From positions 1,674,001-1,738,000 of the forward strand of contig NC_051124.1 in assembly GCF_014839805.1 (NCBI RefSeq): a stretch of 64,000 nucleotides of DNA, read 5' to 3'. The stretch's first letter is position 1. Every line of letters starts with the position of its first letter. Shown here piece by piece: positions 11,111 through 23,477 of the stretch. The stretch is from Manduca sexta. Taxonomy: Eukaryota > Arthropoda > Insecta > Lepidoptera > Sphingidae. Under the pieces are notes generated by a model. The model had not been told where the DNA came from, made no database searches, and was given only the letters and a program-made list of their open reading frames with translations. The position numbers and the translations under genes are program-made.

Positions 11111-12499
11111 ATCAAACATTTTCACAATCTAAACCGCACGTATAAAATTAATAGGGTAAATACTTGAGGAAATAAGTGCAAATTATTCTCCAAATGTGTC
11201 CGTTTCAGCACAATCTTATGTAATTTAGAATAAGCCAAAAAAGAGCAAAGGAAGCCATTAAAATCAATTGCAAAAATAATATCCATTCGATTATAGTACT
11301 TTCTACGTACAACCTAGATCGTAAAATCTAGAAAATGAATAGGAAAGTGTATATCGGCCGGGTTTAATTTTGACATAACCGTTAACAATAGCCATATTGA
11401 CAATCTAAATTGAATCTGGACGGTGCCGGATGCGAAGCATAGTGTTACGTAAGTAGGGTGAAAGTACGTGTCGACCCAACAATGGGATATAAAAATGTTT
11501 TGTATTTACGTTTTGGTAGTACAGGTTGGTATCGTATTCCTTACTAAAGGCTTACAAATGTCTTATTGTTGTAAGGTTTGGACAAATTTATATGAGTTGG
11601 ATGCAATACCCTGTCCCTTGAGGATGTAAAAAGACCTCCCTTGCTTGTTAGTTATTAAACTTCGCTCGTAACTTAGTACAATAGTCGGATTAGTTGTTTC
11701 AGAGATTCTCATTGTGTCAAAACAAAACTTCTGGTTTGTTATGGATGTCATTATTAGCGTATTTTTGTGTCTACCATTATAAAATAAATTATTACGTGAT
11801 TTGATATTAGTGTAAGTTTGTATTATGTCATAATACAAAGTAATTTTACGTCAATCCTTTCTATCGAATAAAATGTCAGACTTATTTGCAATAAAACTGA
11901 CTGTGGTTTTGAATTATCACATTACCTTTTTCGTTGCAAAATTACATACACAGAATTATAATAGAAAGTCTTATGAAAGTAGACTCGAAATAGTTCGTAA
12001 AATTGTAATGTTTTCACCTGCACTCATAAAGTAGACAATTCTAAATCCATTATATTTTAATTAAACCTTGCGCTGAATAATTCTATAAATAATAGATTCA
12101 AGATAAAAGTTTGAATTCTCCGAGATTGGAAATTATGTCCTCAATGGCGAATAAGCTTACCTCCTATCTTTTAACGGAAATGAGCTCAACGGAGCGTATG
12201 CACTAGTTGTGCTTCTGTCTACCCGTAGACGATAAAAAATTTACCTTATTATTAAGTATTTTGAGTTTTTTGTTGCATCCTTGAAACCCAGACTATTAAT
12301 GCTGACCTTACTTTCGGTCTCTATGTACGGACAGCACATGATGTTTAAGGAAGCAGTGTGGTCATCGGAAGCATATAAGGCAACGTGATGAGATATGCTC
12401 AAATTAGATAGATTAAACATTATTAACTGTCAAAATATTATTTAATATCCAAGGTACCTATTTATATATTTTGTTAGAACAAACAAATATAATTATTTT
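11111..12499. other. AT-rich stretch, nothing recognised
   Basis: A 91-codon minus open frame (11563-11838) has no recognisable motif and no splice context; I treat it as chance. Confidence 0.45.
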
Positions 12500-12695
12500 T
12501 TCAGGACAACAGAAACTTTATTTTTATTTATGCGTGCACGGCAGTAATCCTGCACCTGATGGTAAGTAGAGTGGGGTCCAATAGAATTTCGACTGACGAG
12601 AGGTGATTACCTCTCGACCGTCGACACAATTATGCCGGCCTGTTGGAACTGGATATACACAGTCTGACCCGCGACATATTTACGTGGGCCAATAC
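12500..12695 (-). repeat. Family C repeat
   Basis: TGCACCTGATGGTAAGTAGAG, CGACTGACGAGAGGTGATTA and ATTATGCCGGCCTGTTGGAAC are present in family order on the minus strand; the far end is missing. Confidence 0.7.
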
Positions 12696-13148
12696 GAAAT
12701 ACGAAAGAGAGTCAATGCCATCACGAGACATCGGCGTATCACGGAAGCCTCTTAATAATTAGTCAACCAAACCCTTATAAGAAGCATTACACGATCAAAT
12801 ATGATTTATATTAAAATATGCCTATTTCTCAATATTTTAATATCCCGGTAATCGATGACAGGGCGTTCTCCCGACTGCCGAATTTGTTCCAAACCGAGCG
12901 GTGAATGATTGATGGCTCATATTAAACTTAATGATGATCAATGATTGTTCTTAATGACCGATACTGTTATGTAATGGTATGATATAAATGTCGGATTGAC
13001 TGGATTATTATGAATCTTTTGTTATTTGTAGTAATCAGTATTTTGAGCAATGTTGATGAGCTGTATGTTGTCAGGAATGATTTGGGAATCATAACTGAGC
13101 TCTGATGTAAGGCTTTAGTCACTGATCATATGACATAATAATCATATA

Positions 13149-13432
13149 AAATCAGCCCAGTATTATACTGTCCCACTGCTGAGTACGGGCCTCCTCTAGG
13201 GAGAGAGGGATTAGGCCTTACTCCACCACGCTGTCTTAGAGCGGATTGGTAGACTTCACAGATCTTCAAAATTACTATATAGGACTTCTCAGGTACGCAG
13301 GTTTCCTCACTTTGTTTTCCTTCTCTATTAAAGCAAGCGATAATTCACAAAGAATACACACATCATTTTAGAAAAGTCAGAGGTTGTGTGCCCTTGGGTT
13401 TCGAACCTGCGGACATTCGTCTCGGCAGTCAT
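13149..13432 (-). repeat. SINE A copy
   Basis: CAGCCCAGTATTATACTGTC through CTGCGGACATTCGTCTCGGCA. The A-box end is truncated at about 13430. Confidence 0.75.
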
Positions 13433-14127
13433 TTGATAATATTGAAATATATGGTTTGATATAGTCTGTCAAAGTCCTCTGAATAAAATTTCTATTTCTG
13501 CTAAGAATATATCACATTCCCGGATTACCTTTCTAGAATATAATTTTCTATGTAATGCTTAATTATAACTATTCCATCACCATCAATAAAACAGAATACT
13601 AGTTAATAATTAATACAATTCCTGCACCATAAATTGTGTAGACACAAAGCAAGGTTGTAGAACAGGCTTATTAAATCTGTTTGTTTTTGTCGTCTGCAAA
13701 TCTAGACGGCTTGGTGTTTATTATCTAGCTTTGTGGAAGTTTCTCGAGAATTTTAGTGTATTATTGTTTATACTCGTCGTGTTTTTATTGTCTGGAATTG
13801 GATCTGTAGCTTTGTCTCCGCTCTCTGCTGAGATAGACTTGTTGTTAATTTCATAAAAATCTAGATTCATGTCATTAATAAACAAAATCATTTATTTTAA
13901 TATTTAGTAATTATTTTAATAACATACCTATAGTTGATAATTATGTGTCTCATTTAACTCAAAAACATTTTTTTCTTGAGAAAACTTAATTAATTGCTCA
14001 ATTGTGTTTCTGAGTTGTTGCTTCATTATTATCTTTAACATATTATATTTTATGTTATTTTTTCAAACCTGGCATGGCAAACTACAATGTAGATAATCCA
14101 AATATATTGTAATGTAACGAAACTATT
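13433..14127. other. AT-rich stretch, nothing recognised
   Basis: No repeat family word, open frame of note or RNA-gene signal was found. Confidence 0.45.
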
Positions 14128-14345
14128 TTTGCTGGTGGTAGGATATATTTTATTTCCGCCCGGATAGTGACCATCGTGCACAAGGTGTTAAAACCCGTCA
14201 TAGTGGCTCACGTAAGTGTGTCGCCTTCCGTGATCAGCCCGCGTATATCCGGTTCCAACAGGCCGGCATAATTGTGTCGACGGCCATGGGGTAATCATCT
14301 CTCGTCAGTCCACAACCACCCACTCCACTTACATTATTTTACGGT
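14128..14345 (+). repeat. Family C repeat, near full length
   Basis: It runs from TGCTGGTGGTAGGATATATT through CAACAGGCCGGCATAATTGT to CACTCCACTTAC. It serves as the reference copy for the family here. Confidence 0.7.
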
Positions 14346-15004
14346 GCCTGTTTAAAGAAAAAAAATACTGTGTCCTGAATATCAAGAATTTTAAATGCTC
14401 TTGTAAAACTATTTAAAAATGGTTTGACAATGATGCATGAGTGAGTATTTTAATGGTAGGGATTACAGAAATAGCATATTCGAGGTCGTGTTCCGACAAA
14501 ATGTGACAAATACAGATTTTTAAAATGTGTTTGTTTTGGAAAATAGTATTAATCTAGTAGGAGTTGGACAGCTAATGTATTTACTACTCAGAGGTATTGC
14601 GAATACCTTCGAATCAAGAGAGTCGGATTTTAAAGTTGTAGCGGATTTTATGAATCTCCAAGCTTTAAAGGCCTCATTCTTTATGCCACATGTTATTTTG
14701 ACAATGCGTATCAAGCATGTAACGCACTGCGTCGCGTTTAAAACAATAGAAATTGGCACAAAGGATATAATTCCATGATAATTTCACGAAGATAACGTAA
14801 CTGCCGTGTTACGAGTTTACATTGTCATAGTAGCCCCTGGACTACAATTAAATTCATTAAAAACCATTTTCCAATTTTAAAATTCATCGCAAAACCAACC
14901 CTAAACACAACCAACGCTCATAAGTGCAAAACAAACTAAACCACACCTCCAAGCTATGCACATCCGCAGAGTAAACTAAAACTCATAAGCCATAAGTTAG
15001 TGTC

Positions 15005-15200
15005 AACATCGACATGGGCCCGCCCTCGCCAAACACCTGGCGTGTTTAGGCTCAACGTATTACCGGGGGAAATTCCCTTGTTGACATTTAAGGGACGTTT
15101 TACTGTGGACGAGGTTTAACTAAGGGCCTGCACTTGACGTTTTTATGAAATGTTTTAGAGGAGCCGAAATCGCGTTAAAGCTCTCTGCGCGACTTGAACT
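15005..15200. promoter_or_regulatory. GC-rich non-repetitive block, unidentified
   Basis: Unlike its neighbours this block is GC-rich (GGGCCCGCCCTCGCC, CACCTGGCGTGTTTAGGC) and matches none of the repeat families I could assemble in the window. It directly precedes a SINE B copy. It may be a regulatory element or an old transposon remnant. Confidence 0.2.
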
Positions 15201-15284
15201 AGGCTTTATGACGGAATCATTGGTTGCCAATATTGAATCAATGAATCTTCCTAGACGAGTTTCGGCCACGGCGATGTCAGCGGA

Positions 15285-15600
15285 GATCAGCCAGGTACGC
15301 AGGAGATATTATAGTGCACAATACACAGGTGCACTCTCTGTTCCTTCACTCTCATTGTCTGGCGAGATGGCAATCCGATATGATCGGAGAGAGATCAGGC
15401 GCAGGACCAAATACTACGTGTCTACCGAGGCACGGAGGTATCACACCGCCAACTTCTTGACTCCGAGCTGCGACTGGATAATTTTTAAGATGAAAAAATC
15501 TAGTCACAATTATTTTGGTCCGATGGGATTTAAACCCAGGACCACAGCGCTGTAGTCATACTCGTATCATGTATAATTACAACTACGTCACCGAAGCAGT
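15285..15600 (-). repeat. SINE B, long subfamily copy
   Basis: At the right end the minus strand has an A-box-like CGGTGACGTAGTTG and a B box (GGGTTTAAATCCC). At the left it continues with GGAGAGAGATCAGGCGCAGG and ACACCGCCAACTTCTTGACTC, a moth repeat block I recognise in general. The 136-codon + open frame at 15145-15555 is largely this repeat read backwards and should not be called a gene. Confidence 0.6.
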
Positions 15601-15621
15601 CAATGCCATTATTAGCCCTGC

Positions 15622-15832
15622 TTAAAAGGACGTAGCCAGTGTAACTACTGGACATAATGAGACTTAACATCGCACGTCTCAGGATGGCGAGCGCAGTGGA
15701 ATACCAAACAATACTTGGTAATTTAAGGTATTGGATGGTGTTTCTACTGTTTTAGGGCGGTCGTATCGCTTACCATCAGGCAAACGGCAAGCTCGTCTCG
15801 TCATTCAAAGCAATAAAAAAAAACGTAATAGA
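15622..15832 (+). repeat. Family D repeat with poly-A tail
   Basis: GTAGCCAGTGTAACTACTGG, TCTCAGGATGGCGAGCGCAG and GTCGTATCGCTTACCATCAG, ending AAAGCAATAAAAAAAAA. The tail sets the sense strand of the family. Confidence 0.75.
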
Positions 15833-16334
15833 ATAGGAGGGATGTTATGCCCTCTATAGTTGAGATAGTTTTAGATGACGATTAAAAACTGATTATTTTA
15901 TTATAATTAGTTGTGCCTCTGTGCCATACTGGCCCAAATGACCTTTAATTAAAGAACAAAAAACATATAATTTTAAAAATTGCATAAACTACGTAATATT
16001 CGCGTAACATTTCATTAAAAGTAACAAAGGATGGTGTATATCGTAATAAAGCAAGTTAAATATCAAAGGAAATGGAATTATGAAGTAACATTTGACTTTT
16101 GTATTTGTATAGTTAATTATATTGTACAACTCTGTATTCCTTCGTGGAATTAAAAAAGGCGACAGCCTGATAGAATGAATGGCTTCCTTTTTTTATTTGC
16201 CGAGACGACCATGCCGGTAGCCTGATGTTACCAGTAGATTTGTTTGGAGCACTTATAAATGACCCATAAATGCATGATATTGGGACTTTATATCAGAAAA
16301 ATTATTTCATACAGAGTAGGGGTAAGTTGATATA

Positions 16335-16582
16335 TAATGCCAGCATCCTCACGCATGTCAGCCTCTAAGGAGTAGGCAGAAACGCAACAAGTGCATCCAC
16401 TTTCCGCCGCATGTATTCCGTCCCATGATGTGATATGGGGCGAGCCTATTGCCATATCCGGCGAAAATTTCAGACTCTGGGCTGATACTAAGTGGATAAA
16501 TCGAATATTACTTTTCCCGATCCGGGAATCGAACCCGAGAATTCAGCAGTCGTAATGCAACTACGCCACCGAGGCAGTCAGG
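16335..16582 (-). repeat. SINE B copy, near full length
   Basis: It contains GGAGTAGGCAGAAACGCAAC, CCGTCCCATGATGTGATATG, a B-box complement GGGAATCGAACCC and an A-box complement AACTACGCCACCG. Confidence 0.75.
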
Positions 16583-17179
16583 CAGAGGTAAAAAATATTT
16601 TTCGTTGTTGAATCATATTTTCAACTTTACAGTTATTAAAATTCGCGAAAACAAATCTGAGACATTAGACTTCTCACTTATATCTTTAAACAATGTATAA
16701 TAAACAATAACAAACAGAAAGTGATTGTCGTGCCAGATTTGTATCTGACCTTTTGCGTTTAACTAACAGGTTAAAGCGGATATGTTAACCGGATATTTTA
16801 AACTGTCCGTGTCGTTGGAACGGCTCCAGCAGGTTGCATGACGTAATATGATGGTCATGTCAGTTTTGCTTGACAGTATCTTTGCACTTAAGAATGATTT
16901 TTCAATCAGATAAATTACTCGAAATTACGATTGATTGTAATCAAATAATTCAATAGTTTTGTGATTGTTTCTGTCATGGATATTCATTTGATGAATAATT
17001 CTTATTTGATAATATCAAAATCTGTCTTTACTCCTAAAAGAGTTTAAATAATTATAGATATATTAAATGGAATAATAACATAATAGCAAGACATAACAAA
17101 CACAATCTTATGTTGTTTTGCCGAAGGGTTAGCTATTGCTCACAGAACTTCTATGTATTTACATTATACTTATAGCTTA

Positions 17180-17490
17180 ATCTTACTTATATTATAAATG
17201 CGAAAGTTTGTGAAAACGTTTGAATGTTTGTTAGAAGGATACGCAGAAACAGCTGAACGCATTTGGATGAAGTTTGACAGATGGTTAGGCCATCTCCTGG
17301 TTTAACTTGTAGGCTACTTTTTATTCTGTCTAAACTGTTCTCAGGGGAAATACATGGGGATTTTTTAAATAACGGTTATAATAGTTCCAGCGTTGTTGTA
17401 TAGGTGGCGCTATTATTAGTATTTTAGCTACTTTTGTAGCAGCAAAGGCTTTTCACATGGGTTAAGCCGCGAATAAAACCTAGTATGTAT
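17180..17490 (+). repeat. Family F copy with an internal unrelated segment
   Basis: It starts ATTATAAATGCGAAAGTTTG, continues CAGCTGAACGCATTTGGATG, and ends GTTAAGCCGCGAATAAAACC. The middle part is diverged. Confidence 0.55.
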
Positions 17491-18017
17491 TAAAAAGTTA
17501 AATAGTATAGGTAACTCGGTCCATAATGTTGACAAATGCGAACGATAAAGCAAACCTTTAGTGCCTTGACATTTCGAAACTGTATTAACATAACCAGATA
17601 CTGGAGTCTAGATTGCATTATCTAATGCAGGTGCTTTTAGAGTTTTGGCATTTTACGGTGGTGTGTTGATATAAATCCAGTTTTATGGAATTTAATTTCA
17701 TATCGCGATGTGTCTCGTGACAGTCTGGATATTGGTAGATGTTTTATCTATATGTGATTAAATTTCGAGCAAGTTTGACCACGTCAGAATTAGTTTCTTG
17801 TACTGACAATATTAATTTAAAAACAAAAAGAGAGGCCTCCAAAATAGGTTTTATATTTTCCTGGTCGGGCTTTAGTGTTTCGATTTATAGTTGTAGTCAC
17901 TGTAATAGGTACATAACTAGTTCTTTTTAAATACTTTCCTTAAAAAAAATTATGCCATTCAAAATCTTACGCAATAATAAATAAATAGTGTAGCTTTTAA
18001 ATATGGTCAAGATTGGA

Positions 18018-18200
18018 CCGCCTCGGTGGCGTGATTGCGTGCCCAGTGTGAGGTCGCAGCTCTGAGGTTCCCGGTTTAAATCCCGCGTCGGGCAGTAATA
18101 TTGAGTTTTTCTGCTCAAAATCAGCCCGGAGTCAGGAATCACACCATACTACAGAACATAAGGTGAAATATGGATGCTCTGATGCACCTTTGCCTCCACA
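18018..18200 (+). repeat. SINE B copy
   Basis: A box CGGTGGCGTGATTG, B-box area GAGGTTCCCGGTTTAAATCC, then CAGTAATATTGAG and a GGAGTCAGGAATCA block. The 71-codon minus frame over it is not a gene. Confidence 0.65.
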
Positions 18201-18751
18201 TTTGGGGAAAAGCGTGATTTATTTTATTATCTTTACAAATGTTCTATGGTAGCTCGTGTTGTTGACTGCGTTCTTAGAATCAGTATTTTTGAAGATAGCA
18301 AGATCATGGACGCACCGTATCTTGTATTTATAGACGCTTCTCAGTACATTTATATTAATTGTGTATAATATGATTTTGAAATTTTATTTACATACATTGC
18401 AATATTCCTACGTCTCATGGGGTATTGACTAATCTTACTGTAGCAGGAGCAAAATACTTCAACCATGCATTACTCAAGTAATAAGTTATAATGTTTAGCG
18501 GATATTAGATAAACGGTACAATCTTTAATTGCTCTATAGTAATAAATGCTGTTTATTTTACTAATGGCAGACTTCCGCTTTTAAAAGCCAACTTGATGGT
18601 GTTTTCACTATTTAAAATCTCATTAGATAGTAAAATTGAATCATAGACAGATATTCTGGCCGGAGTTTAATAATAAGCTAAGTTGATATTAGCAAGAAAA
18701 TAAATGAGACGTTAATTTAGACATTTAGTGAGTTAGAAATAGTGTTGCCCA

Positions 18752-18893
18752 AATGCAAGAACAAGACGAGACTTAGCCAGTCTTGGTCTTGGTCTTGCGC
18801 CAATACACCTGATCTTGGTCTTGGTCTTGGTCTTGCGCTCCCAGTCTTGGTCTTGGTCTTGGTCTTGCAGCAAGAGTCTTGCAAGTCTTGCAA
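18752..18893. repeat. Left subterminal CTTGGT array of the hAT element
   Basis: Three clusters of the hexamer CTTGGT (for example CTTGGTCTTGGTCTTGGTCT), mixed with TCTTGCAAG and GCAAGA words. A matching array lies in the right sub-end with both orientations. Confidence 0.75.
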
Positions 18894-19260
18894 TTACCTA
18901 TTAGTCTATTACTATTTATTAAAGTTTACTTTAAATCTTAGAAAAACGTATTAGAATTGGAACATTGTGAGCTTGAATTAACATAGCCATAGTAAAGATC
19001 AAGCAGATTAATAAATAACTGAAGATTTGATAAGAAATTCGAAAAATCAACTGACCTATATGTCGTTTTCCATGGAAGTAACTGTTTCTTAATAAACATT
19101 TATGATTTATAAGCTTACATTTGCTAAAACATGTAAAAAAACAAATTAATTACAATAACTTGACTGTATTTTAAAGAACAATACTTATCTGTCTAGAAAG
19201 AGATTGAACCTTCAACTTATAAGAAATTTAATAAAAGAGTTTTACGATTTATCATTGTAT

Positions 19261-19445
19261 CCCAAAGTAAAAATGAAAAATTATTATTAATATTTCCCAA
19301 TTGGGACCCGAGTGGGGCCAAAGTGGGAAATCCCAAAGTAAAAATGAAAAATTATTGTTAACATTTCCTAATTGGGGCTTGAGTGGGATTTAAGTGGGAA
19401 ATCCCAACGTTGAAATAGTAAATTATTGCTAATAGTTCCGCTTGA
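19261..19445 (+). repeat. 71-bp tandem repeat inside the hAT element (about 2.5 units)
   Basis: Units start with CCCAAAGTAAAAATGAAAAA at 19261 and 19332 and a diverged CCCAACGTTG at 19403. The spacing is exactly 71 bp both times. Each contains GGGAAATCCCA-type words. Confidence 0.75.
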
Positions 19446-19565
19446 ATAAATCTAACTAAGATAAACGAAAAACAGAAACAAATATTAAACATTTAACCGC
19501 AATATTAGTAATATCATCTAGTTGATTCGATGTACATCAAATAAAGCGACGAATGTAATATTCCC

Positions 19566-19640
19566 GCTTGGACCAGTGGTAACGTGAACGACTGATGATC
19601 AAGAGGACCCGAGTTCGAGCCCAACTGACGACAAGGATGC
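19566..19640 (+). repeat. tRNA-like head inside the hAT element
   Basis: An A-box-like TGGACCAGTGGTAACG and a B box GAGTTCGAGCCC lie about 45 bases apart, the spacing of a tRNA or SINE promoter. The acceptor halves do not pair well, so a captured SINE head is more likely than a live tRNA gene. Confidence 0.45.
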
Positions 19641-19744
19641 ATTCAACCAATAGTTCACTTTCTAATCGAAATATAAAGTTATAGTACCATCAGAGTCCGT
19701 AATTCAAAATTATTTTTGATTTTTTGAAATTTTAGATTTTTTAT

Positions 19745-19880
19745 AAATTTAGATTGGGATCTGATGGGGATTTCCCAATTGGGCCCCATTTGGGATTTCC
19801 CAATGGGGGCCCAAGAGGGCTTTGCGTGACATCCCAAAGTGGGCCCCAAGAGGGAAGCCCAAGAGGGGCCCCATTGGTCG
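19745..19880. repeat. GGGCCCC / CCCAATTGGG-rich block in the hAT element
   Basis: A short GC-rich zone made of variants of GGGCCCCAAGAGGG, CCCAATTGGG and GGGATTTCCCAA. It is rich in self-complementary words and shares GGGAAATCCCA with the 71-bp repeat upstream, suggesting one expanded unit. Confidence 0.5.
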
Positions 19881-20435
19881 CACTTTTAAATTTCTAGTCG
19901 GGCTATCCTTACCATTTTATCCCAATCATAATACTACTTGCGTGATCAGTATAATGTATTCATTTTCATTCTAAGCACTCTGAAACTTATTTATTCTTTG
20001 GAACACCTGTAGGTACTCTTAAAATTCGAAATTATTTTGCATGAGTATACCTACGCCCTATGGCGGCAATCAAATAGTGTCAAATGTTATGATTTCGGCG
20101 TGGCGGCAACGATTGTTTTAGATTTCAAAAGAAGCCGCCGGCGCGTGTATCATAACCATGTACTTCCGAAAAGCGGCAAATTTCTTTGAGAAGTAAGTAC
20201 AAAACCTTTGATGCCGCATTATCAAAGTGCCGATGGTTAAAACATAGCTATGCATGCACTCAGTTTGATTTTAATAGATATTTTTTATTCGCTATGTTTA
20301 TGGTATTAGTCGTAATGCGCATAGGTCCAGTTTTTCATATTCTTTGATACAGTTTTTGCGTCTCATAGAATTCCTAAGCGTACCTACCTATACACCGAAC
20401 TGTTACACCTAACTACTCAGTGAAATAGCGCTAAG

Positions 20436-20600
20436 TCCTAGCTGCAAGACGCAAGAGTCTTGCAGGCTATGTCTTGTTCTTGCTCAAGTCTTGCACGGTC
20501 AGTCTTGGTCTTGGTCTTGCTAAAAATACGCGGTCTTGTTCTTGGTCTTGGTCTTGCAAAAACGCAAGAACAAGACCAAGACTGCAAGACCAAGGCTGAA
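20436..20600. repeat. Right subterminal CTTGGT/ACCAAG array of the hAT element
   Basis: It contains GTCTTGGTCTTGGTCTTGC in one orientation and AAGAACAAGACCAAGACTGC in the other just inside the right end, so it can fold on itself as well as pair with the left array. Confidence 0.75.
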
Positions 20601-20644
20601 TTTGGGCAACACTAGTTAGAAAGAAAGAATTTGTTTTCTTTTAT

Positions 20645-20873
20645 ACGTATCCCACTGCACTTTATGGAAAGTGGAACAATAGAATGTCGACTGACGAGAG
20701 ATGATTACCTCTCAGCAGTCGATATAATTATGCCGGCCTGTTGGAACCGGATATACACAGGTTGATCCCGGAACGCGACACACTTTCACGGGCTACTATG
20801 ACAAGTTTTAACACTTTGTGTACGGTGGTCGCTATCCGGGCGGATATAAAATATATCCTACCACGAGCAAACA
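20645..20873 (-). repeat. Family C repeat, near full length
   Basis: CGACTGACGAGAGATGATTA, TTATGCCGGCCTGTTGGAAC, GTACGGTGGTCGCTATCCGG and ATATATCCTACCACGAGCA occur in family order. It sits only 23 bases past the hAT target duplication. Confidence 0.75.
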
Positions 20874-21104
20874 AGTTATTTGACAACAGGAACATTTAAC
20901 ACAATGACTCCTATAATTAAGCTTAGTATGTTCTATGGAGGTCGTACATATTTGGTGATTTGTAGGGACTAACCTCTGGAACTACTGAACAGTTTTTGAA
21001 AATTCTTTCACTTAGAAGAAATTGAAATATCGGTTTACTCGGTAACATTACACCTGAGTGGTATAAGTTACTTTTGAATCCAGGAAAATATTAAACACAC
21101 ATCA

Positions 21105-21290
21105 CGCATTTATCCCTGAAGGGGTATGCAGAGGCGCAACCAGGACCCCCCCGATTTTCCTAAGTGTGTTCCATCCCATTATGTGTTAGGAGGTGATATC
21201 GCCATATCGGGCACAAATCCAGACTCCGGGCTGATACTGAGCAGAAAAACCCAAATATCACTTTACCCAGCTTCCCATCAGTAAATTGCT
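21105..21290 (-). repeat. SINE B copy lacking its tRNA head
   Basis: It contains TATCCCTGAAGGGGTATGCA, CAGAGGCGCAACCAGGACC and CCAGACTCCGGGCTGATACT; the A/B-box part is missing on the right. Confidence 0.6.
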
Positions 21291-22157
21291 GGACAAGTTA
21301 TTCAGTTGTATAAATCACAGCGAACTTATAAAGACAGTTTAATCGATAAATAATTGACGATAATCAACTTTCTTGATCACGTAACGCGGTGCACAATAGC
21401 CCAAAGATTCGAAAGTGCGTAATTACCCGTTAAACATCGCTGGCATGATATTTAATGGAATTATGTTGTAGGCGCTGCGCAAACTGGCAGTTTATCGAAT
21501 ACTATGGGAGTGAAAATTGCTAACAATGCCAGTTGTAGGAGTGTAGTGGTAAAAATTTTGCACTTTGCTTACCATCGTGCAAACTGCAGTGGTCACTTCG
21601 TGTAAAAAAATTACAGCAACAAGACGGAGTCTGCATGATGCTTTAGTAATACCGCGCATTACCTATTATAATGAAAAGGCACAACTAGTTCTATAAGTTA
21701 TTGTCGCATAAACCAACCATCATGCATATCATGATGTTAAATTGATAATTTAATTCACAATAGTCAATACGAGAATCATGAGCGCAGATCTTAGGGAAAT
21801 ATAATAAGGATTAAGGAATGGTTTGTGTTACTTAAGACTTCCTTATATCTACTATAGGTATCTCTCTATAAGAAAACTATCCATCCATTCCTCAACATAA
21901 ATATTTCAAATAGAGTCCGATAAAACAAAGATTAAGGAAATTATGCGCATCCATTGACGTCACGAGCTTCAAGGATTTATTTAAAATGTTTTTTTTTCCT
22001 TCCCTCTTACCTGCAGTTTCCGAGAAGTTTGACCCCGAGTTTATAGTCGGTATTGGGGAGTACCCCGGTTCAAATAAATAGAATTAGTTTGGAAACATTT
22101 TTACCAGACTATGTCTGAGCGAGGAAGAGTATAATAATAACAATTAATGTAGTTAAC

Positions 22158-22478
22158 CGGCGAAAGCCTAGTTGGTTGTGGAACGGCCGAGACGAATGTC
22201 CGCAGGTTAAAATCCCAAGGACACACACCTCTGACTTTTCTAATAATGTATATGTGTATTCTTTGTGAATTATCGCTAGCTTTAACGATGAAGAAAAACA
22301 TCGTGAGGAAACCTGCATACCTGAGAAATTCTAATAGGAATTATCGAGGCTGTGTGAAGTCTACCAATCCGCATTAGGCCAGCGTGGTGGACTAAGTCCT
22401 AATCCCTCTCAGTAGCAGAGGAGGCCCGTGCCCAACAGTGGGTCAGTATATAATACAGGGCTTATATTATATTATTAT
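22158..22478 (+). repeat. SINE A copy, near full length
   Basis: A box AAGCCTAGTTGG, B box region CGCAGGTTAAAATCCC, a middle with CATCGTGAGGAAACCTGCAT, and an ATACAGGGCTTATATTATAT tail. The open minus frames here are shadows of it. Confidence 0.8.
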
Positions 22479-22639
22479 TATAAATGTAGTTATCTGCATG
22501 TAATAGTGTCCTTATTTATGTAATTTGTGACTACTCTTGAGCACAACGGCGCGGCGTTTCCTAGACATTATTGTCGCCTTTCGTACTTTTCAGTTACATT
22601 TTTGTTAATTGCTTTACTATCGAAGACAATTTTACAATA

Positions 22640-22765
22640 TGTCGTGTTCCGAGTTCAGCCTGTCTATATCCGGATTCAAATAATAATTATGTCGGCTAGG
22701 GAGGGATAATCAAGTCTCGGCATTGAATATTCTATTTGGCCCCACTTCTCTTACCATCATGTGCA
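22640..22765 (+). repeat. Family C fragment
   Basis: CGTGTTCCGAGTTCAGCCTG, TATATCCGGATTCAAATAAT and CTTACCATCATGTGC; strongly diverged. Confidence 0.45.
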
Positions 22766-23477
22766 AAAGAGTCAATTTGGTAAATTGAATAGAAAAAAAT
22801 TCAATTGAAACCAATTTTTAAGATTAATAATTAACTTCTTTGTCTGTAACACATCGCATTAGTATTCTGTTATGGTGTCATATGTATAAATAATATATTA
22901 ATTTGATGTACCAAAAACTAGCGAACTTAGATTGAATTCAGATAAATATAAAACTCGTCAACAAATAATTATAATATTAATGTGATTTTATAGAGTCCCT
23001 TCAGTTCGGCTACAAAAACTTTTATGCTAATGGAGGTGTTAATATGTAAATATTGAGATAACCATGATTAAATATTAATACATAATATGATTAGTGATTA
23101 TCATAACGTGATAAAATAGCGATAAATAATGTTTGTGTGGGCGTTCTCTAGATTCGACGTGTTTCGATTTGTATAGCGATAGTAAACTAATGTGTTAGGA
23201 GTTTGTTTTAGTTCTTGCTTTTACCTAAGTTCTATTTGCGTGACAAAGTTTTCCCGTAATAAAAACTAGCCTGTAGAAAGAGTAATGTAGCTTAAAATAC
23301 CAAAACATTCAATACACAAAACTGTTGATGTCAATCAAATGTCAGTGGACCGCGTCTAAATTCCGACGGAATGGCACGACGCAAGCAAAAACTGTATCTC
23401 GTGTGAACACTCGAGCTACTTTCATAAAAAAACTGTACCAATTACGAGAAAGTATTGTTTACTCTCGCGACGTTTGT

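Larger units (their letters stand above)
18740..20614. mobile_element. Non-autonomous hAT-type transposon (1,875 bp)
   Basis: The ends are inverted repeats (TAGTGTTGCCCAAAT at left, TTTGGGCAACACTA at right). The flanks carry the same 8 bases, GTTAGAAA, at 18732-18739 and 20615-20622. An 8-bp duplication with TAGTGTTGCC ends is the hallmark of the hAT superfamily. No transposase frame is present, so it depends on enzyme made elsewhere. Both sub-ends carry dense CTTGGT / ACCAAG hexamer arrays that could be the transposase-binding zones. The inside holds a 71-bp tandem repeat, a tRNA-like head and a GC-rich GGGCCCC block, listed separately. Confidence 0.8.

Noticed and set aside
15145..15555. 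136-codon + open frame, the longest in the window
   Set aside because: Most of it is a SINE B long-subfamily copy read on the opposite strand, with family words and a B-box complement.
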